A stretch of 64,000 nt of DNA from Gimesia aquarii (GTDB taxonomy: Bacteria; Planctomycetota; Planctomycetia; Planctomycetales; Planctomycetaceae), in assembly GCF_007748195.1 (NCBI RefSeq), contig NZ_CP037920.1:2109501-2173500 (forward strand), in the 5' to 3' direction. The position numbers and the translations under genes were made by a program. Below the pieces are notes generated by a model. It searched no databases, had not been told where the DNA came from, and saw only the letters and a program-made list of their open reading frames with translations. Positions 28,772 to 37,698 of the stretch are shown piece after piece (within the stretch, counting starts at the first letter, position 1; every line of letters begins with the position of its first letter).

Positions 28772-31700
28772 TTAAATGCTTTCGAATTCAGGATCTAAAT
28801 AACGTCCGAAATATTCATCTGTTTCCGTAAAGTCTTGACTTTCATTCAAAGAAAGTTTTCGTTCTCCGGGGGCTAAATCAGGTTCCATCAGAGAATCCTC
28901 GTGATCATGTTTGTGTCCCAGTAAGTGGTTTAATTCATGCATTAAGACAGTCAACAGATCAATTTTTCCATTTGCAGAGCTAAATAAAGAGGCCTCAAAT
29001 ATTCCTGGGACTGAGGTTCCATTAAATTCTTCATTCGAAAGTGGAGTCTGGTCAACGAACCATCCCCAGCCTGCTGCATTTACATCCAAGTAGATAATAT
29101 TAGTAGCTGTGTCTGCTTTTGCTAACTGATTTCCAGGTAATTCAACAATTTGAACTTCTACATCAGCAAGTTCTTCATTCACAATGTCGCCATAAACGCC
29201 ATCTAATTGTTCTTGGGCAGCATCGAGAACAGGTTCCACCTTTTCGGATGTCAGGGTTTCCAGATTTGGTTCTACTGGATTGATGATTGAAGTAATCAGA
29301 TTATTTTGTTGCCAGACTTCATCGAAATTAGATGGATAGGCAAAAAAGTGACCACTTCCCTGAGTCTTATTATAATTTGAAGCAAACAGGATCAGGTCAC
29401 GAAAATCAACTCTTCCGGAGCGGTTAAAATCAGCAGCCCAGGCACCCGGCGCTCCTGGATCACCAGTAGATGTATTATAGACTGAGGCAAAGAGGATCAG
29501 GTCTTTGAAGTCGATGGAGCCATTATCGTTGAGATCATATAAGGCGGGTACCAAAGTTAAGTTAACCGCCGCTCCCTCTGTTACAGAAACATCACCTAAT
29601 GAGGAAGAGAGATCACTGTTTGAGATTTCAAAATTCAAATTAGCTACAGGTTGAATATATTGGCCGTCAGCATTTAAAGGAATCGGTTTTACAGAGAGAT
29701 GAACGCGTGCTAACAGAACACGTGACTCCGCTCCGTGGTCAGTCTGAGTCGTTGATGCGCCAAGTCCCGTGATCATACCCGCATCGTTATCGATGTTACC
29801 TGTTTGATTTCCAGTAAACTCAGGTCCGTATTCGATGGAGTTGGCAATTAAGTACTGTGCGTCGAAGCTTAAGTCGACTGAAGCAGCAGTCACTCCGTTT
29901 TCTGAAGAATTTGTTACACTCACCCAGATTTCAACGATCACCGGATTCCACTCATCGATAAAATCGACATTCGAAGGCAAGGAACCGACTTGCCCCGAAC
30001 TTCCGACGTTCGTGGCTGCCCGTTTCACGGTCAGTTCAGCACTGCCTAGCACTGATTCTGCTTCGTAAGCCCCGATATCGACGCGGCTGATCGAATCATT
30101 ATTTCCATCCGCTACACGAGCTGAGTTTCTCTGGTCCAAAGTCAAAGCGGGGGTAAAAGTGTTCGGGTCAAATGCGGGATCACCAGCGTCGATTGCCACA
30201 CTGCCAGTAGAGAGGGCGTGTGTTTTTGTTAAGCCGCCGTTCTCAGCCAGAGGCAATAGGCCGGGATCCAGACCTGTGATAAAGTTGGTTCCGCTAATGC
30301 TCACAACGGCTGTGTTTTCAACGAGACTATAGCTTCCAGTAATTGTTCCCTGTAGACCCCAGGCATCGTCTCCACCATTTGAAGCAGAGTTGTCTGCGAT
30401 GATGGTATGGTTAACTCTGACCTCACCAAAACTTACGTGGAGTCCTCCCCCTTGATTCCCGGCAGTGTTATCTGCGACGGTGCTGTGATCAATGACTCTA
30501 TCCGGAAGCTCTTCATTTTGTATATCTATCCCAGAAGTATCGACTAAATAAATCCCACCACCGTCCTGGCCAGCCTCGTTTCCGGAAATTGTGGAATTCA
30601 GGATAGATACCTCTGTCCTCATACCAGCATGAATTGCTCCACCATCGCCATTAGTGGCTATATTTTCAGAGAACGTACTATCTCGAATCGAAAGGCTTCC
30701 ATCTAATTGATACAAACCACCGCCTGATAGTATGCTTTGGTTGTCATGAAAAGTCGATCCAGTAATGATTGTCGTTGTTTGTGAAGCAGAGATTCCTCCA
30801 CCGTTTAGTGGCCCCTGACTAGAATTACTGAGAAAAGTCGAGTTAGTAATATTAAGCTGACCATTTAGTTGGTAAAGCCCTCCCCCCTCACCGGCGAAGC
30901 CAGTATTATTTGAGACGAGACTGTCTGTGATTGTAATATCGGCATCTGAGGCGTGGATCCCCCCCCCATTACCTTCTGCTCTGTTATCGTCAAGTGTCGT
31001 CTGATAGAGAGTGACTGATCCAAATTGGCTGGCGATGGCTCCACCATTTGAAAATTGCGAATTATTCGATTGCAATAAGGAGTTTGAGATTTCGAGTGTA
31101 CCTGTATTGTAAATTGCACCACCCAGGCCTGTATCTGTTTGATTATTGATCAACTCGCTATTGGTGATCACCAAGTGCTCTGAGTTAAAAATGGAGCCAC
31201 CATTCCCATTTGTTTGAGCGTTAATTAATTTAAGATTTTGCAGACTGACGATGAGAGTATTCTCTGATATTCCATCGTCGATTAAAAAATGCCGAAATGG
31301 CAGACCAGGATTGTCAGCATCTAGGGTAAGTAATGCATCTCCTTCTGGTGATGTGGGTGCAATAATTGTGAGTGAGTCAGTGATGAGAAATCTGCCGGCA
31401 AGATCTATTGTTCTAGTTGAGCCGGAGCCTTCATCGATAAATAAAGCAGGATCAAACATGATCGTATCGTGACCATTTCCCGCAGGGGCGACATCGAAAG
31501 CATTATCACTATTCGCTGCTTCAATAGCCTCACGCAGAGAAACTTTACCATCCGCGGTTGTTTGGTCATTGAGTGTTGTGACTAGAATTACTCCTGTAGG
31601 AGCAATAGAGAAATCCACGGTTGCTATATTAGAGGATATTCCAAGATTGTCGTAGACTCGATACGTAAATGAACCAAGACCCATAAACCCAGAACCATCG

Positions 31701-33556
31701 GCGATATAATTCACAGTACCATCTGCATTTGTAGTGATTGTTCCATGAGCAGGTTGATCTACAATTTCAACAGATGTGAGATCGAGTGTACCATCAGAAT
31801 CTGTATCATTTGATAGAATATTGATTGGCCCAGGTGTTGCACCTTGTAGTGCAAAAAAATCATCGTTGGCAACCGGAGGATCACCGACTCTGACTGTGAT
31901 GACTTGATAATCTTGAAGTTCTAAGAACTCTTCAGCTACACCGTTGGGAAACGTTTGATTGATCCCAACAGCAACGGTGATCTCATAAATACCTGGTACC
32001 AGATCAACCGAGGGACTAACAGTGAGTAATCCGGTAAATTGGTTAACGTTATAAAAAAGTCCTTGTTGGGCTGGTGCGGGGATAGCCAGAGCAGACTGTT
32101 GAAGTCTTGATTGATCAAAGTAAACAAAGTCTTCTGCAAGATTGCCGTTAGGAGCACCAAGATCGATATCAATTGCTTCCAACTGATATTCTACCGAGGA
32201 ACCTGGGCTGACCTGAATATCCGGGATATCAGCTAAGAAGGGATTAGCGTTTTCAGGTTTAGTATCGTCAGTAATTAGATCCGGAGTGACATTAACTTCG
32301 AATTGGCGTTGTTGTGTGTTGCCATCCTGATCTTGTACAGTAACCGTAATCGTCGACGATCCTGTATATCCTTCTGGTGCAGTCAAAACCAGTGTGGCAT
32401 TTTCTGAATCTGTGAAGACATCTATCGTTTCGATGGTAACGGTATAGTTGGGAATATCGTCGCTTACCGCTATATTGCTAATGGCCTCGCGAACTTCTTC
32501 TCCTTCAATGAGGTATCCAAATATCGTATTTTGAAAATCGTTAATTCTTTTTGGTCCGTCGGTGATCATGAATTGAGCATCATTTTCATCATCATGAGTT
32601 TCGCCAAGTATAATATTATTAGGATCTGTAATGTCGCCCGGTTTTCCAGTCTGTTTATACATTGTGAGCAAACCAGATTGCACATGTTGTAATTCCGCGT
32701 GAAACTGGTCATCAAAAAATCCTAGATTCGTACCTGCTGGTCCATTTTCTCCAACCGCGCCACCTCGAATCAAACCATCAATAATTTGATGAAACTCGAC
32801 ATCGTAGTTTTCATTTTGATCGTAATAATTATTTTCAGCCAGAAAAATAATTCGTTCTGTTGCACGAGAGGCTCTGCCTTCAAACAATTCGAAGACCATA
32901 TCTCCATAACCTTCCACGGAGATGCGGATACTACGATTGCCAGATAGAATCCGCGCTCCTACATCAGAGTTACTGCTTTCCACGGTATAAGTCAGTGGAC
33001 CATTTTCAGGATCAAAACCATCTAGCGCGACATGCAAAGCAGTTCCAGAAAGGAGATTTTGATCTGAAATTTCTTTCAGAAAAGGATCTTCGGATACTGG
33101 AATGTCGATACCTAATTCTGTAGAGAGTTCCTGGATCGAGTTGATCTGATTCCCTTCAATCAGTGTTCCATCACTGAGCCTCCAGAGGGGGCGTAAGTTG
33201 GCTAATGAATCGATTCCTACTATGCTTGCGTTAGCATTTAACACTCGGTTAGCATCAGTGACTTCTTCAAATTGAAGAAATTGTGCGCCATCTTCAAAAA
33301 GTGATTTTTGTGCTGTGGTATCTGCGTCCCATGCTGCGCCGTAGAGCTTTACATCTGCAGCTGTTAAGGCTTGTGCGAATGCGATTAGATCCAACCCAGT
33401 CAAAAGTGTCCGATCTTCCAGCTTTTCAGTAGCGACGAGTGGAGTTTTGGCCTGTTTTTTTCGACGGTGGTGTCTACTACTTCGAGGATGCCACATGTTG
33501 TCCATGAATTTAGAAATCATTGGGTTGGTATCTTTATGTCTTCTACTGGTCTTCAA
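28772..33556 (-). CDS. giant secreted protein: cyclophilin-like, beta-helix, dockerin-like and metalloprotease modules
   Basis: 1594 residues. N-terminus: basic/His-rich (RSSRHHRRKKQAK), then EKLEDRTLLTG (44-54). Residues about 213-382 form a cyclophilin-type prolyl isomerase domain (VEFHQIIDGLIRGG, GLLTMY, DAQFMITDG), but the catalytic Arg of FHR is Gln. Cadherin/Ig-like domains follow (about 385-655; PVANDDFFAL, GSFTYRVYDN), then a CSLREA-like segment (GKVSLREAIEAANSD, about 670-685) and a polymorphic-outer-membrane-type beta-helix (about 690-1090, repeated NNGGGI/GGGLY). Two EF-hand/dockerin-like repeats (DLNDNGSIDFKDLILFASVY, DFNRSGRVDFRDLILFASNY) lie near 1340-1400. The C-terminus has HELNHLLGHKH (1540-1550) with a Met-turn-like SLMEP. 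Probably surface-exposed; substrate unknown. Confidence 0.85.
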   Translation of the reverse strand: MKTSRRHKDTNPMISKFMDNMWHPRSSRHHRRKKQAKTPLVATEKLEDRTLLTGLDLIAFAQALTAADVKLYGAAWDADTTAQKSLFEDGAQFLQFEEVTDANRVLNANASIVGIDSLANLRPLWRLSDGTLIEGNQINSIQELSTELGIDIPVSEDPFLKEISDQNLLSGTALHVALDGFDPENGPLTYTVESSNSDVGARILSGNRSIRISVEGYGDMVFELFEGRASRATERIIFLAENNYYDQNENYDVEFHQIIDGLIRGGAVGENGPAGTNLGFFDDQFHAELQHVQSGLLTMYKQTGKPGDITDPNNIILGETHDDENDAQFMITDGPKRINDFQNTIFGYLIEGEEVREAISNIAVSDDIPNYTVTIETIDVFTDSENATLVLTAPEGYTGSSTITVTVQDQDGNTQQRQFEVNVTPDLITDDTKPENANPFLADIPDIQVSPGSSVEYQLEAIDIDLGAPNGNLAEDFVYFDQSRLQQSALAIPAPAQQGLFYNVNQFTGLLTVSPSVDLVPGIYEITVAVGINQTFPNGVAEEFLELQDYQVITVRVGDPPVANDDFFALQGATPGPINILSNDTDSDGTLDLTSVEIVDQPAHGTITTNADGTVNYIADGSGFMGLGSFTYRVYDNLGISSNIATVDFSIAPTGVILVTTLNDQTTADGKVSLREAIEAANSDNAFDVAPAGNGHDTIMFDPALFIDEGSGSTRTIDLAGRFLITDSLTIIAPTSPEGDALLTLDADNPGLPFRHFLIDDGISENTLIVSLQNLKLINAQTNGNGGSIFNSEHLVITNSELINNQTDTGLGGAIYNTGTLEISNSLLQSNNSQFSNGGAIASQFGSVTLYQTTLDDNRAEGNGGGIHASDADITITDSLVSNNTGFAGEGGGLYQLNGQLNITNSTFLSNSSQGPLNGGGISASQTTTIITGSTFHDNQSILSGGGLYQLDGSLSIRDSTFSENIATNGDGGAIHAGMRTEVSILNSTISGNEAGQDGGGIYLVDTSGIDIQNEELPDRVIDHSTVADNTAGNQGGGLHVSFGEVRVNHTIIADNSASNGGDDAWGLQGTITGSYSLVENTAVVSISGTNFITGLDPGLLPLAENGGLTKTHALSTGSVAIDAGDPAFDPNTFTPALTLDQRNSARVADGNNDSISRVDIGAYEAESVLGSAELTVKRAATNVGSSGQVGSLPSNVDFIDEWNPVIVEIWVSVTNSSENGVTAASVDLSFDAQYLIANSIEYGPEFTGNQTGNIDNDAGMITGLGASTTQTDHGAESRVLLARVHLSVKPIPLNADGQYIQPVANLNFEISNSDLSSSLGDVSVTEGAAVNLTLVPALYDLNDNGSIDFKDLILFASVYNTSTGDPGAPGAWAADFNRSGRVDFRDLILFASNYNKTQGSGHFFAYPSNFDEVWQQNNLITSIINPVEPNLETLTSEKVEPVLDAAQEQLDGVYGDIVNEELADVEVQIVELPGNQLAKADTATNIIYLDVNAAGWGWFVDQTPLSNEEFNGTSVPGIFEASLFSSANGKIDLLTVLMHELNHLLGHKHDHEDSLMEPDLAPGERKLSLNESQDFTETDEYFGRYLDPEFESI

Positions 33557-34138
33557 GGGTGAGAGATTTCAACACTCAAGCACGTCTCAATACCTCTAGG
33601 TCAATAAATTGCTGAATGTTCAGCTACCGATTTTAAAGAGGAACACATACCTAAAAAAACAGGTAATTTGGAATGTTTCCAATGTTTAGTAGAATTGAGC
33701 GGTTTGCATGATTTGGTTCTATCCAGCATACTCAAAAAACAACCTGCACCAAAAATGACGATTGGTTCAGATTAATCTAACATTTCAGACATTAACTTGC
33801 CCAATCATGTTGATTTAAGTCAACACACTGTAACAACTTACTATTGCAGGCTCTTTTTCAGGATCTGAAAGAGAATTCACGATTAAAAAATTGTGATGAA
33901 TATGGTTGTTAAATTAAAATACTGTGACTTTGTAGACAATCTGAAAGAGCATGGGATGCAAGTCTATTTATTACAATAGTTTATGAGATGTTGTTTTTTG
34001 TGGTTTCGCTTTGTGATACCGTACTCTATTCTTTTGTGAATTTTCTTTTCTGCCGTTACATTTCAGATATTTGTCCGTCATAATTATTGAGCTATTGTCA
34101 CACTGCCTTGAGTAGTTTCATTAATAACCAGATTTCTA
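33557..34138. other. divergent promoter region between the giant gene and the SecA-like gene
   Basis: About 580 AT-rich bases without a gene. It carries an inverted repeat TGTTGA (33808-33813) / TCAACA (33820-33825) that could be an operator. Both the 1594-residue giant gene (minus) and the SecA-like gene (plus) must be transcribed from here. Confidence 0.45.
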
Positions 34139-36112
34139 TTGTATGATTTATTGAGCGTTCCTGGAGGCACTTTGGGCGTCGCATCTCATAGCTATCATTG
34201 GATGAAGACCGGTTTTCGTCCCGCGAAATCACGAATTTCTCGTTGGAGAGTTGAAGCCAATCGGATCATTAAGCGTTGCGAATCGCTTAAAAAAATGACC
34301 GATGATCGGCTGGAACGGTATTCATTAGAATTGCGCTGGCGTGCAAAATCTGGCGAACCTTTGAAGAAAATTCTTCCCGAAGCATATGCGTTGGCGCGGG
34401 AATCTGCATGGCGTACCTTGAAAATGGAGCATTTCCCTGTGCAACTTATGGGGGGGATGGCTCTGTTTGAAGGTGGTATTGCGGAAATGCAGACGGGGGA
34501 AGGTAAAACCCTGACTGCCGTGTTGCCTGCCTACCTGCGTGCTCTGATGGGAAAAGGCTGTCACGTGATCACCGTCAATGATTATCTGGCACAACGTGAT
34601 GCGGAAATTATGTCGCCGGTCTTCAATAAGTTGGGACTCTCCGTGGGGACGATTACTTCAGATTTGGAAGATGAAGATCGTCGTACAGCGTACGCTTGTG
34701 ACATTACTTATGGCACAGCCAATGAAATGGGATTTGATTTTCTACGCGACCGAATTAGAATTGGTGCCAGTGCACCTGGGCAGTTAGAGCAGGCGATTTC
34801 CAATCATAAAACATCGGGCAAAGAACCACTGGTTCAGCGCGGGAACTATTTTGCATTAATCGACGAAGCCGATAGTGTTCTAATTGATGAAGCGCGTACA
34901 CCTCTGATTATTGGTTTGATCCAGCCGAACGATGCTGCTTCAGTGAATTTGTTTCGTTGGAGTAATCGAGCCACCCACCGGTTGGAGTCAGAAGAAGACT
35001 TTGTTTATGAGCCCAAAAAGCGTTCTGCTTATCTGACCGATCAAGGTTGTCGAAAAGTATTGTTAATGCCCAAACCTTCGCTGCTTGATTCTATTGATAC
35101 CGAACGGATCTATAAACAGGTTGAACAATCTCTAGTTGCGCGTTTTGGATTTCTGAAAGATCGTGATTACGTGGTCGTGGATGAGGAAGTGGTGATCGTC
35201 GACGAATCGACGGGTCGCATGATGGATGGACGCAAGTGGCAAGATGGGCTTCATCAATCGATCGAAGCACAGGAGCATGTTCCCGTGACCGCTTCAACAG
35301 GACAGGCAGCTCGTATCACGGTGCAAAGTTTCTTTCAAAATTACTCACATCTCGCAGGAATGACTGGTACTGCCGCTCTTGCTGAGAAAGAAATTCGCAA
35401 AACATATAAAGTCTCGGTGACTTCAGTTCCCACACATCGTCCCTGTTTAAGAATCGGTGATCCGCCTCGTCTGTTCAAAACAGTGCAAGCCAAACGCATG
35501 GCCGTAGTTGAGGAAATAGAACGTATCCGATTAAAACGATGCCCTGTTCTGGTGGGAACGCCTTCTGTAGAAGCCTCCGAAACATTGGGTGATTTGTTGG
35601 CGATGAAAGCGATTCCTCACCAGATTCTGAATGCCAAGTATCACGAACAAGAAGCAGCAATTGTGAAGAAAGCCGGTGAGCCATCACGTGTGACGATCGC
35701 TACCAATATGGCGGGACGTGGAACCGACATTCTGCTCACCGATGAAGTGCGTGAAAATGGAGGTTTGCATGTCATTGCAACTGAGATGCATACATCCGCA
35801 CGGATCGACCGCCAATTGATTGGTCGGTCTGCCCGGCAGGGAGACCCCGGGCAGTATCAGTTCTTTCTTTCTCTAGAAGATGAACTCTTACGTTGTCTGG
35901 AAACGCATCAACTCGAAAGAATCATCGAGTCTGCCAAAGCAGATGAGAACGGTGAGCTTGCTCCGAGTTGGATTTCCTTCTTCAATAATACTCAGTCATT
36001 TCTGGAAAAACTGCACCGAAAACAACGCCGTGATATGTTGAAGCAGGAAAAGCACCGGATCGAAATGTTTCATAAGATGGGGCTCGATCCCTATCTGGAA
36101 TGGACCGAGTAA
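34139..36112 (+). CDS. short SecA paralogue lacking the C-terminal helical domains
   Basis: 657 residues against about 900 for SecA. Present: NBD1 with MQTGEGKTLTAVL (Walker A) and ALIDEADSVLIDEARTPLI (Walker B, DEAD-like), VITVNDYLAQRDAE, TYGTANEMGFDFLRDR, the preprotein cross-linking domain (about 225-370), VVDESTGRMMDGRKWQDGLHQ, NBD2 with HLAGMTGTA, VGTPSVEASE, ATNMAGRGTDI and IGRSARQGDPGQYQFFLSLEDELL. After the start of the helical scaffold it stops (ends LDPYLEWTE), so the helical wing, much of the scaffold and the zinc C-tail are missing. It is likely an accessory ATPase rather than the housekeeping translocase motor. Starts are non-ATG: TTG 34139 or TTG 34172, the latter just after GGAGG. 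It is divergent from two giant secreted-protein genes. Confidence 0.88.
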   Translation: MYDLLSVPGGTLGVASHSYHWMKTGFRPAKSRISRWRVEANRIIKRCESLKKMTDDRLERYSLELRWRAKSGEPLKKILPEAYALARESAWRTLKMEHFPVQLMGGMALFEGGIAEMQTGEGKTLTAVLPAYLRALMGKGCHVITVNDYLAQRDAEIMSPVFNKLGLSVGTITSDLEDEDRRTAYACDITYGTANEMGFDFLRDRIRIGASAPGQLEQAISNHKTSGKEPLVQRGNYFALIDEADSVLIDEARTPLIIGLIQPNDAASVNLFRWSNRATHRLESEEDFVYEPKKRSAYLTDQGCRKVLLMPKPSLLDSIDTERIYKQVEQSLVARFGFLKDRDYVVVDEEVVIVDESTGRMMDGRKWQDGLHQSIEAQEHVPVTASTGQAARITVQSFFQNYSHLAGMTGTAALAEKEIRKTYKVSVTSVPTHRPCLRIGDPPRLFKTVQAKRMAVVEEIERIRLKRCPVLVGTPSVEASETLGDLLAMKAIPHQILNAKYHEQEAAIVKKAGEPSRVTIATNMAGRGTDILLTDEVRENGGLHVIATEMHTSARIDRQLIGRSARQGDPGQYQFFLSLEDELLRCLETHQLERIIESAKADENGELAPSWISFFNNTQSFLEKLHRKQRRDMLKQEKHRIEMFHKMGLDPYLEWTE

Positions 36113-36120
36113 CGCAGTTA

Positions 36121-36900
36121 CTATGAGTCAGTCACAAAAAATCGCTTTCGTGCATTCTGCCAGATGATTTGCTGTTCGATTTCCATTCCCAGGTTGGATT
36201 CTTTCAGTTTATTCAGGCTGGATTCCAAGTAGAAAAAAGGAGCATATGATCCGAAGAGAATCTGCTGATATGGGACTTGTTTCATCAGCTTTTCAATCCC
36301 GCCGACTCCCTCCAACATCGCAATTTCAACGGTGAGGTTTGGGCTTTCTGTCAGACTGGTTAATTTCGCACCTCTCAATGATTTCATTCCGTTGAGAATT
36401 GTTACCTGCAGTTGATCGTGTTGTTTCATCAGGTCTGGCAGGGCTTCAAATTTGACATCCGGAATTCTCATCAGCGGATGATGCGTGCGATCATCTTCCA
36501 TTCTCATCGCGATTTGAATGAAGAGCTTTCGTTCTGCAGCCATAGCAAACAGCTTTTTCACTTTATCATCACTCAACTGGTATTGATGATAATTGGGGTG
36601 TAGACGCAAGCCAGGCATCGCAAGTTCTTCATGGCAGGTAATCACATCTGCTTCCCAGTTCGGAAGGTTGAGATTAATACTTCCTATGGGGATCAGTGTG
36701 CCTGAACCAAAAGACTTACAGTCGTCAGACAGACGTTGATTGACGGATCGGATATCTTTATGCAGGAGCCCGTCAAAACTACCAGCAAAGCCCTGACTGA
36801 TTTGATTCTGCTTTAACTTCTTAATGAGCGCGGGAGTCTCATCATTCGGCAATCGTCGGAAGGGCCACCGGGAAAGGTACACGTTCGTATCGAAAATCAT
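36121..36900 (-). CDS. amidohydrolase-like TIM-barrel protein (second of pair)
   Basis: 259 residues, distantly related to the amidohydrolase 2 family. It begins MIFDTNVYLSRWPFRRLPNDET, where the usual metal-binding HxH after the first strand is replaced by DTNVY, so the first two metal ligands are missing. Later segments (GLRLHPNYHQYQLSDDKVKKLFAMAAERKLFIQIAMRMEDDRTHHP, ILFGSYAPFFYLESSLNKLKE) follow the family layout. It may be a non-catalytic or altered partner of the upstream gene, whose stop codon it overlaps by four bases (36897-36900), so the two are translationally coupled. Reaction unknown; the loss of ligands makes ordinary hydrolysis doubtful. Confidence 0.75.
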   Translation of the reverse strand: MIFDTNVYLSRWPFRRLPNDETPALIKKLKQNQISQGFAGSFDGLLHKDIRSVNQRLSDDCKSFGSGTLIPIGSINLNLPNWEADVITCHEELAMPGLRLHPNYHQYQLSDDKVKKLFAMAAERKLFIQIAMRMEDDRTHHPLMRIPDVKFEALPDLMKQHDQLQVTILNGMKSLRGAKLTSLTESPNLTVEIAMLEGVGGIEKLMKQVPYQQILFGSYAPFFYLESSLNKLKESNLGMEIEQQIIWQNARKRFFVTDS

Positions 36901-37679
36901 ACATTGATCCCCTTCGTGTTCAAAATGGGAGTCAACAATCGTTTGAGGTTGCCCCCCAGAATTAATCGCTTGGAAACTTCAGGAATGTCGGCACCCTGTA
37001 CTTTGGCCAGTTGAGACGAAAAACTGCGACCACCAATATCGCTGCCATAAATGATCCGATCTGCTCCCAGAGTGCGGACTGCCATTTCAGTAGCGCCGGC
37101 TGTGGGATCAAATCCGCCGAATCCCGCGTACACATTAGGGCTATTCTGAATGGCACGAATTCCCAGTTCCCAGTCACCACCCGTGTGCCCGGCGATAAGA
37201 GGAACCTTCGGATGTCGTTTCGCCATGAGCGCCAAGTCGCTGGTTGTCGATTCGCCGACCAGGTTACCACCTGTTTTGAACCAAGTATGTTGATAAATTA
37301 ACGCGTTTAATGCTCCTGCGCGTTTGATAATCGGATCGATTTTCGGATCGTTACATCTCGTGGCTACCCACAGCTTCACTCCCACCATCGGCCCGTTCTT
37401 TACACAACGATCTAATTCTATGAGACTTTCCTCAACATATTTTGCATTGAGATAGACAAAGCCAAATGCCCGGTCATGCCAATGGCTGATCGCTTGCATC
37501 ACATCATCATTTTGTTTTCGAAATTCTTGGGGAGTTGGATCTGTCAAAAAAGGCCACCCCATAAAAAAGACGAGTCTTTCGACTCCCATGCGGTCGGCAT
37601 AATCCATCAACTGGGCGATACGTTCATCGACCGTTTTTCCATCCACTCCAGATAGATGACAGTGTAAGTCCCAAATCAT
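36897..37679 (-). CDS. amidohydrolase family (metal-dependent TIM-barrel) protein, first of pair
   Basis: 260 residues of the amidohydrolase 2 family. It begins MIWDLHCHLSGVDGKTVDERIAQLMDYADRMGVERLVFF, with HCH as metal ligands. It has VGVKLWVATRCNDPKIDPI, PLIAGHTGGDWELGIRAI (metal His) and RIIYGSDIGGRSFSSQLAKV (the family's GSD near the C-terminus). Members include decarboxylases, lactonases and hydrolases; the actual substrate cannot be named. It is followed by a paralogue overlapping by four bases and preceded at 19 bp by the DUF6807 gene, so the three probably form one minus-strand transcription unit. Cytoplasmic, no signal peptide. Confidence 0.85.
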   Translation of the reverse strand: MIWDLHCHLSGVDGKTVDERIAQLMDYADRMGVERLVFFMGWPFLTDPTPQEFRKQNDDVMQAISHWHDRAFGFVYLNAKYVEESLIELDRCVKNGPMVGVKLWVATRCNDPKIDPIIKRAGALNALIYQHTWFKTGGNLVGESTTSDLALMAKRHPKVPLIAGHTGGDWELGIRAIQNSPNVYAGFGGFDPTAGATEMAVRTLGADRIIYGSDIGGRSFSSQLAKVQGADIPEVSKRLILGGNLKRLLTPILNTKGINV

Positions 37680-37698
37680 TGGTTATTCTCTCAGCGGT

